DNA of 64,000 nucleotides, from positions 1,597,001-1,661,000 of the forward strand of contig JAWUZG010000173.1 in assembly GCA_036785705.1 (NCBI GenBank), written 5' to 3'. The DNA comes from Acanthornis magna (Eukaryota; Chordata; Aves; Passeriformes; Acanthizidae). Numbering within the stretch: position 1 is the first letter of the stretch; each line of letters opens with the position of its first letter. A model generated the notes under the pieces. It was not told the DNA's origin. It did no database searches and was given only the letters and a program-made list of their open reading frames with translations. Of the stretch, positions 59,270 through 64,000 are shown piece by piece. The translations under genes were made by a program, and so were the position numbers.

Positions 59270-60529
59270 AAGAAAAGCACTTACTCTAGGTCAGCAATTA
59301 GGATAAAGGTGCAGAAGTGTAAGAACTAGTGAATTTTTAATATTTTCACTGGGGCCTGTACTAAACTTCATTAAGGAAATGAAGCTTTGAAATAGCCATG
59401 ACATGTGTTATATGTCTTGTTCCACACCTCCCCCTTACCTGGGGATGTAGAGGACACCTGTATAAATGGAGTTGTTTGGGGTTTTTTCCTTCTACTTTCA
59501 TGTTTTTCACAAATGCAACAAGAGCCTAAGCTGTGACCTCTTCCTCTTCATGTTCTTTGAGCTAGGAAGGGGACAGACTATCTATGCAAACCCTGCATCA
59601 CACAGTCTCTGTGCTGCCATGTTACAATTGGGACACCTCGCCACCACCAAAAGCTCCCAATATACAGTTGAGTGTACAGCTGCTTTCTGTGGCAGCTGTA
59701 AGGAGACAGAATAAGAATTGCTTTCTCCAGTGCAGGACCATTTTCTAGGATTTCTTGATTATGGTTTCTGTCTCTTTGGTAGCTGCTCTATTCCACGTGG
59801 ACTGTGAGGGAGGCTTGGCTTTTTGGAAGATAGAAGCCATAGCTGCACACTGTCCCCACCTAATTTTGGATTGTGTGTTTAGGGCTTAATGATGCTTTGC
59901 CCCGCATTTCTTGGCCTCCTGATTGTTGCTTTTCTACTTCAAAGGGAACAATTTCCCCCTGTGTTACTCCTCTGCTGACTGTGCTGCTTTTTTTGGTGTG
60001 TACGCAGTGTCTGCCCACACACACCTCTGGGGATAACCTCAGCAGTACTGTATGTGGAAGAGGTTACAGACTAGCAAAACCAAGTCATTTCCATAGAGCT
60101 GGAATAATGGTATTGTCTATGTATGCTGAAATAACAGCTTTTCCAAGTGTTGTGTTTCTGTTAAGTAACTGTATTTGAGATTACTCCTTCCCTAATGACC
60201 AGATTTAATTTTTTTGCTAATTCTATGTTCCTTTCTTCTTATCTCTTTAGTTGGATGTCTGGTGCTTTTTGCCTTCCATTACTGTTACAGTATTTGAACC
60301 AAGTATGTGGATGAGAAATACTGAAACAGAATGTTTTGTAACTCTTGTCTGCCCTGTATACCCCCACCTTTAATGCTGCAGTACTGTTCCTTATTGCCTT
60401 TTTTTGTATGATTTTTCACAGCAGTCTTGAGTTCACATGTTGGTCTTAATAGTGCATCCAGTCTTCTTTTTCTTACCTGTTTAATACTTTGTACCTGTTA
60501 AGGATCAGTTTCTGGCATGATTTATTTCC

Positions 60530-60535
60530 AATAAA
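60530..60535 (+). terminator. PIAS2: Distal poly(A) signal 1
   Basis: AATAAA in TTTCCAATAAAACCATGC, followed by a T/G-rich stretch (TTTCATTGAGTTTTTCCTG), a good cleavage context. Confidence 0.6.
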
Positions 60536-60655
60536 ACCATGCGTTTCATTGAGTTTTTCCTGACGGCCTGCAGCAGATCAGTGCTTTCTGCATCACCATT
60601 GCACGTCGACATGACCTATAAGTAGAGTGTGAAAAGAGGTTCCAGAATAATGCTG

Positions 60656-60661
60656 AATAAA
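60656..60661 (+). terminator. PIAS2: Distal poly(A) signal 2
   Basis: AATAAA in GCTGAATAAAAGATTT, followed within 40 bases by GT-rich sequence (TGCTGTTTGTGCTC). Confidence 0.55.
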
Positions 60662-60689
60662 AGATTTAAAACTGGTCTCTGCTGAAGAT

Positions 60690-61777
60690 GCTGTTTGTGC
60701 TCTTTATGTCAAAATCACGTGTAGCTGAACTGGCTGAGAGGGTGAGAACATCTCACATGTACATCAGAAAAGCGAAGTAAGGACAAGTGTCCTTCGAGGG
60801 TGTGCTCTAAACCACTCATGGTATAAGAAAATACAGCTGCCATTTTGTAAATTACTGTGCCCTGTGTAGCAGGCGCTAATTGGGGCTGAGTTAGGATTGT
60901 GTGCTGTAGCTGTTGTGGGCAGGGGCTACATTTAGCTTCAAACCTTCAGCCCCCTGACAGCAACAGCGCAAACTGAAGATGTATGAGCCTGGATTGTCAC
61001 AGGCTCTGGTGTGAGGCAGGTGTTAAGTAAGAGTGCTTTTTCTGCAGTGCCACTAATTACAAGGCTTGTGTAACCCCTAAATCCTTTGACTCTGCTGAGG
61101 AGTCTCTGCTGAGGGCTCAGAGCAGGGCTGTGCCCCCTTCCATCCTCCTGCTTCCATAATTGAATAAGGAATTTGCTGGGGTTGGGTGCAAAGGGGGCAG
61201 GAGCTGACCTGGAGCCTGCTAAGCAAAACTGGCCAGTGGAGCTAGGTGTAGCTTTGGTTTATTTTTCTTTCCACAAATTCTAAAACGCATCAGAACATCT
61301 ATCCAAGAACTTCTAACACGAGAAAAAGCTTGGAGGAAAGGTTAGATGACTTCTTGCCTCTCTCCACGGTGGGAGTTAAATGTTTGCTGCTTTGAGTGAA
61401 TTGTATCAAATACAAGGGTAGAGGGGAAGCAAAGCTGATGATGTTAACACAGAAAGCTGCCCCACTGCACAGATAACAGCAGGCACTGAAAGCCTTGCTG
61501 CACAAACTGGCCTTTTTTCTTCACCCATTCATTTGCTATGATTTTTTCCTGCAGGTTCTGGAGGTGAGCTAGCTGCTAAAATTCTAGTGGCAGAAAGGCT
61601 CCACCTTCCTCCAGGCTCTCTGCCTGAGCTGGCTTCTCATTGGTATCAGACGAAGCTGCTTGAGAGCCATGGAGGCAAGACTTTGCTGCCCAACACCACC
61701 ACCTCATCCGCAGGAGCTTCTGCACGTGTCCAGCAGCAGGAGCTGAGGCCTTTCCTGAATTGGAAAATTGTGTGGCT
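60690..61777. other. Flank downstream of PIAS2
   Basis: About 1.1 kb of unique sequence with no recognised exon, RNA gene or repeat. In other vertebrates the next gene on this side is ST8SIA5, but nothing of it is seen here. Confidence 0.5.
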
Positions 61778-62056
61778 GCAGCCCCAGAGCAGTGCCCGTC
61801 CCCTGTGCTGCCTCTGCTGAGACACCTCCAGCCCTGGGGACAGCTCTGGGCCCCTCAGGACAAGAGAGACACTGAGGGGCTGGAGAGTGTCCAGGGAAGG
61901 GAACGGAGCTGGGCAGGGGCTGAGCCCCAGGAGAGGCTGAGGGAGCTGGGAAAGGGCTCAGCCTGGAGAAAAGGAGGCTCAGGGGGACCTTGTGGCTCTG
62001 CACAGCTCCTGACAGGAGGGGACAGCCGGGGGGGTCGGGCTGTGCTCCCAGGGACA
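61778..62056 (+). mobile_element. CR1 LINE 3'-region block, missing its 3' end
   Basis: Runs from GCAGCCCCAGAGCAGTG to GGGCTGTGCTCC and matches 12797-13073 with only about one base change over about 260 bases. Unlike ordinary CR1 copies it stops before the 3' tail. The LTR-like fragment follows directly. Confidence 0.85.
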
Positions 62057-62059
62057 GGG

Positions 62060-62410
62060 TCTCCTGCTTCCAGCCAGGACAGGGCTCCTTTCTGCAGTAG
62101 CTGGGAGGGGCATGGCCAGGAGCTGAGGGTTATTCTGTACCACCTCACACTGCCAGGGGTGGGAGGAAGGCAATCTCTCTCTCTCAGTTGGGATGGAGTG
62201 TTTGCAGTTGGCTGTGCCCCATAGTGCCCATTTTGCGTGTGAATCTCGCTTTTGTACACTTTTATCAGTACTGTAGCTGTTCATTTTCTTATCTCATTGC
62301 TTTTCCAGTAAATTATTCATATCTCAACCCCTGATCTTTGCCCTTTGTGCCTCCAATTCTCCTCTCCAGCCACCACAGGGGTGAGGATGGTGGGAGGGGG
62401 GGAGTCAGCA
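62060..62410 (+). mobile_element. LTR-like fragment (avian endogenous retrovirus type)
   Basis: The CAGTAAATTATTCATATCTC, CCTTTGTGCCTCCAATTCTC and following CTCCCC...GGGGGAGT-like blocks resemble the 3' part of common passerine ERV LTRs, with AATTCTCCTC and a G-run near 62395. There is no coding sequence. It separates two CR1 pieces. The limits are approximate. Confidence 0.45.
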
Positions 62411-62449
62411 GTTAGTGAATACCATTCCCAAACTACTGCACAAGACAAA

Positions 62450-62735
62450 AGCAAATTTCTTCAAGTTGTGGCAGAGGAAGTTTAGATTGGAAATCAGGGA
62501 AAACTTCTTCACAGAAAGGCTGTCAGGCTCTGGAAGGGGCTGCCCAGGGAGATGGTGGAGTCCCTGTCCCTGGAAGTGTCCAAGGAATGCCTGGATGTGG
62601 CACTCAGTGCTCTGGGCTGGTTGACAAGTTGAGTATTGGTCACAAGCTGGACTTGATCTTTGATCACAAGATCTTTGACTTGGAGGTCTTTTCCAAATGG
62701 AATAATTCTGAGAGTCTGTGATTCCAATGGTAGCA
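62450..62735 (+). mobile_element. CR1 LINE 3' end
   Basis: GGAAGTTTAGATTGGAAATC, GAAAACTTCTTCACAGAAAG, GGGAGATGGTGGAGTCCCTG and a final AATAATTCTGAGAGTCTGTG are the last 280 bases of a CR1 3' UTR. Confidence 0.85.
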
Positions 62736-62810
62736 GGGATTTTCTGTATCTGCTTTATATCTAGGTGGTGGGCGTTGGAAAGCTTACCTGGAACTCGTAG
62801 GTCTAGGTAA

Positions 62811-62879
62811 AGTCTCTTGTAGGAGATTTTAAGGAGTCTCTTGTAGGAGAATTGTAGATAAAGCCTCTTGTAGGAGACA
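62811..62879. repeat. Three-copy short tandem repeat
   Basis: The core AGTCTCTTGTAGGAGA starts at 62811 and 62835 and, with one change (AGCCTC), at 62862, giving spacings of 24 and 27 bases. Confidence 0.85.
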
Positions 62880-62894
62880 AGGAACTCGGGGGGG

Positions 62895-64000
62895 AAAAAA
62901 GGGTGTATCACCTTTGGAAAGACGGGCAGGCAACTCAGGAAGTGTTTGCGGATGTTGCTAGGTCATGCAGAAAGAAAACTAGAGAGGTGAAAGCCCAGTT
63001 AGAACTTAATCTGGCCGCTTCTGTAAAGGATAATAAAAAGTGTTTTTATAAATACATTAATGGCAAAAGGAGGGGCAAGGAGAACCTCCATTCTTTATCG
63101 GATGCAGGGGGGAATATAGAAACCAGATGAGGAGAAGGCTGGGGTTCTTAACACCTGCTTTGCCTCAGTTTTCAACAGAAAGACAGGTTGTCCCCAGGAC
63201 AGCTGGCCTCCTGAGCTGATGGATGGGGATGGGGAGCAGAGTGGCCCTGCTGCTAAACAGGAGGAAGCACTCAGAGACCTGCAGAGTCACTAAGGGGCTC
63301 ACAAATCTGTGGGACCAGATGGGCTCCATCCCAGGGTGATGAGGGAGCTGGGCAAGGAGCTCATCCAGCCATTCCCCATCATTTACCAGCAGTCCTGGGG
63401 AGGTCCCAGGTAACTGCAGGTGCCAATGGATGGGTGACCCCATCCATAAGAAGGGCCAGAAGGAGGATCTGGGAAACTCCAGGCCTGCCAGCCTGACCTC
63501 AGTGCCCAGCAAGGTTATGGAACAGATCACCTTGAGTGCCATCACACGGCACCTACGGGATGGCTGAGGGATCAGACCCAGCCAGCGTGGATTTAGGAGG
63601 GGCAGGTCCTGCCTGATCTCCTTTTATGACCAGGTGACCTGCCTGGACTTCACCAATGCCTTTGGAACTGTCTCCCACAGCATCTCTTGGAAATACTGCA
63701 GCCCAGGGCTTGGGGAGGTGCACTCTCTGTTGGGCCAAGAACTGGCTGGAGGCTGGGCCCAGAGAGCTGGGGGGAATGGTGCCACATCCAGCTGGGAGCT
63801 GGTCACTGTGGTGTCCTCAGGGATTGGTGTTGGGCTTGGTCCTCTTTAATGTCTTTGTTGATGATCTGGATGAGGGGATTGAGTCTGTCATTTGCAGGTG
63901 ACACCCAGCTGGGTGTGAGTGTGGATCTGCTGGAGGGCAGGAAGGCTCTGCAGAGGGTCCTGGACAGGCTGGAGACAGGGGCTGAATCCAACAGCGAGAG
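62895..64000 (+). pseudogene. CR1 LINE ORF2 (reverse transcriptase), decayed, cut by right edge
   Basis: Carries the ORF2 linker and reverse transcriptase part of a CR1 non-LTR retrotransposon. 62903-63130 encodes a Lys-rich segment with KKCFYKYINGKRR and ends in a stop. RT blocks follow in different frames: CLDFTNAFGTVSHSI (63634 frame), WAKNWLEAGP and VLFNVFVDDLDEGIES (63656 frame), then FAGDTQLGV (63891 frame). At least two frameshifts are needed, and the active-site FADD reads FAGD, so it cannot encode a working enzyme. The 5' end appears truncated inside ORF2, and the element continues off the edge. Confidence 0.85.

Larger units (their letters stand above)
58909..60680 (+). other. PIAS2: PIAS2 3' UTR
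   Basis: About 1.75 kb after the stop codon, first GC-rich and then T-rich, with candidate poly(A) signals at 59264, 60530 and 60656. No other gene is seen. The real 3' end cannot be fixed from sequence alone; the paired late signals with T/G-rich DNA after them make about 60560-60690 the likely main end. Confidence 0.65.

Overview
The window looks like avian, probably neoavian or passerine, nuclear DNA. The genes are split by many introns. At least 16 CR1 LINE fragments are scattered on both strands, several ending in the ATTCTGTG-type tail typical of bird CR1. Two genes can be read exon by exon with intact splice sites and consistent phases: KATNAL2 on the minus strand (left, 3' end missing) and PIAS2 on the plus strand (middle to right, complete coding region). 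They lie head to head. This matches the PIAS2-KATNAL2 neighbourhood of human 18q21, whose bird counterpart is, as far as I recall, sex-linked (Z, with some W gametologs). The chromosome is inference, not seen here.

Layout. 1-4,844: intron of KATNAL2, unique sequence with one CR1 end. 4,845-25,529: thirteen KATNAL2 coding exons on the minus strand, covering about 404 residues: an N-terminal LisH region, a linker, and the AAA ATPase core through Walker A, Walker B and sensor 1. The last roughly 130 residues lie off the left edge. 25,330-25,800: GC-rich KATNAL2 promoter with CCAAT boxes, an NRF1-like site and an RFX X-box. 25,800-31,295: spacer with an AC-rich degenerate repeat, half of a direct repeat pair that flanks KATNAL2 exon 1, CR1 pieces, and a purine-rich stretch with an unassigned ORF. 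31,296-32,282: a 22-copy minisatellite of about 44 bp abutting the PIAS2 promoter. 32,397-58,908: fourteen PIAS2 coding exons for a predicted 624-residue SUMO E3 ligase of the long (beta-like) C-terminal form. 58,909-60,680: PIAS2 3' UTR with three candidate poly(A) signals. 60,680-64,000: repeat mosaic with a CR1 3' block almost identical to the one at 12.8 kb, an LTR-like fragment, another CR1 3' end, and a decayed CR1 reverse transcriptase ORF running off the right edge.

The two genes are not known to act in one pathway. PIAS2 is a nuclear SUMO ligase and transcription co-regulator. KATNAL2 is a katanin-like microtubule ATPase of cilia and spermatids. They are adjacent by old synteny, with separate promoters about 6.9 kb apart.

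I found no clearly new biological system. The observations most worth a second look are the higher-order minisatellite at the PIAS2 promoter, the RFX/NRF1 sites in the KATNAL2 promoter, the near-identical CR1 blocks 49 kb apart, an in-frame alternative acceptor in KATNAL2 exon 2, and the sudden GC rise in the last PIAS2 exon. All exon calls come from reading splice sites and comparing with remembered family sequence; no alignment or transcript was available.
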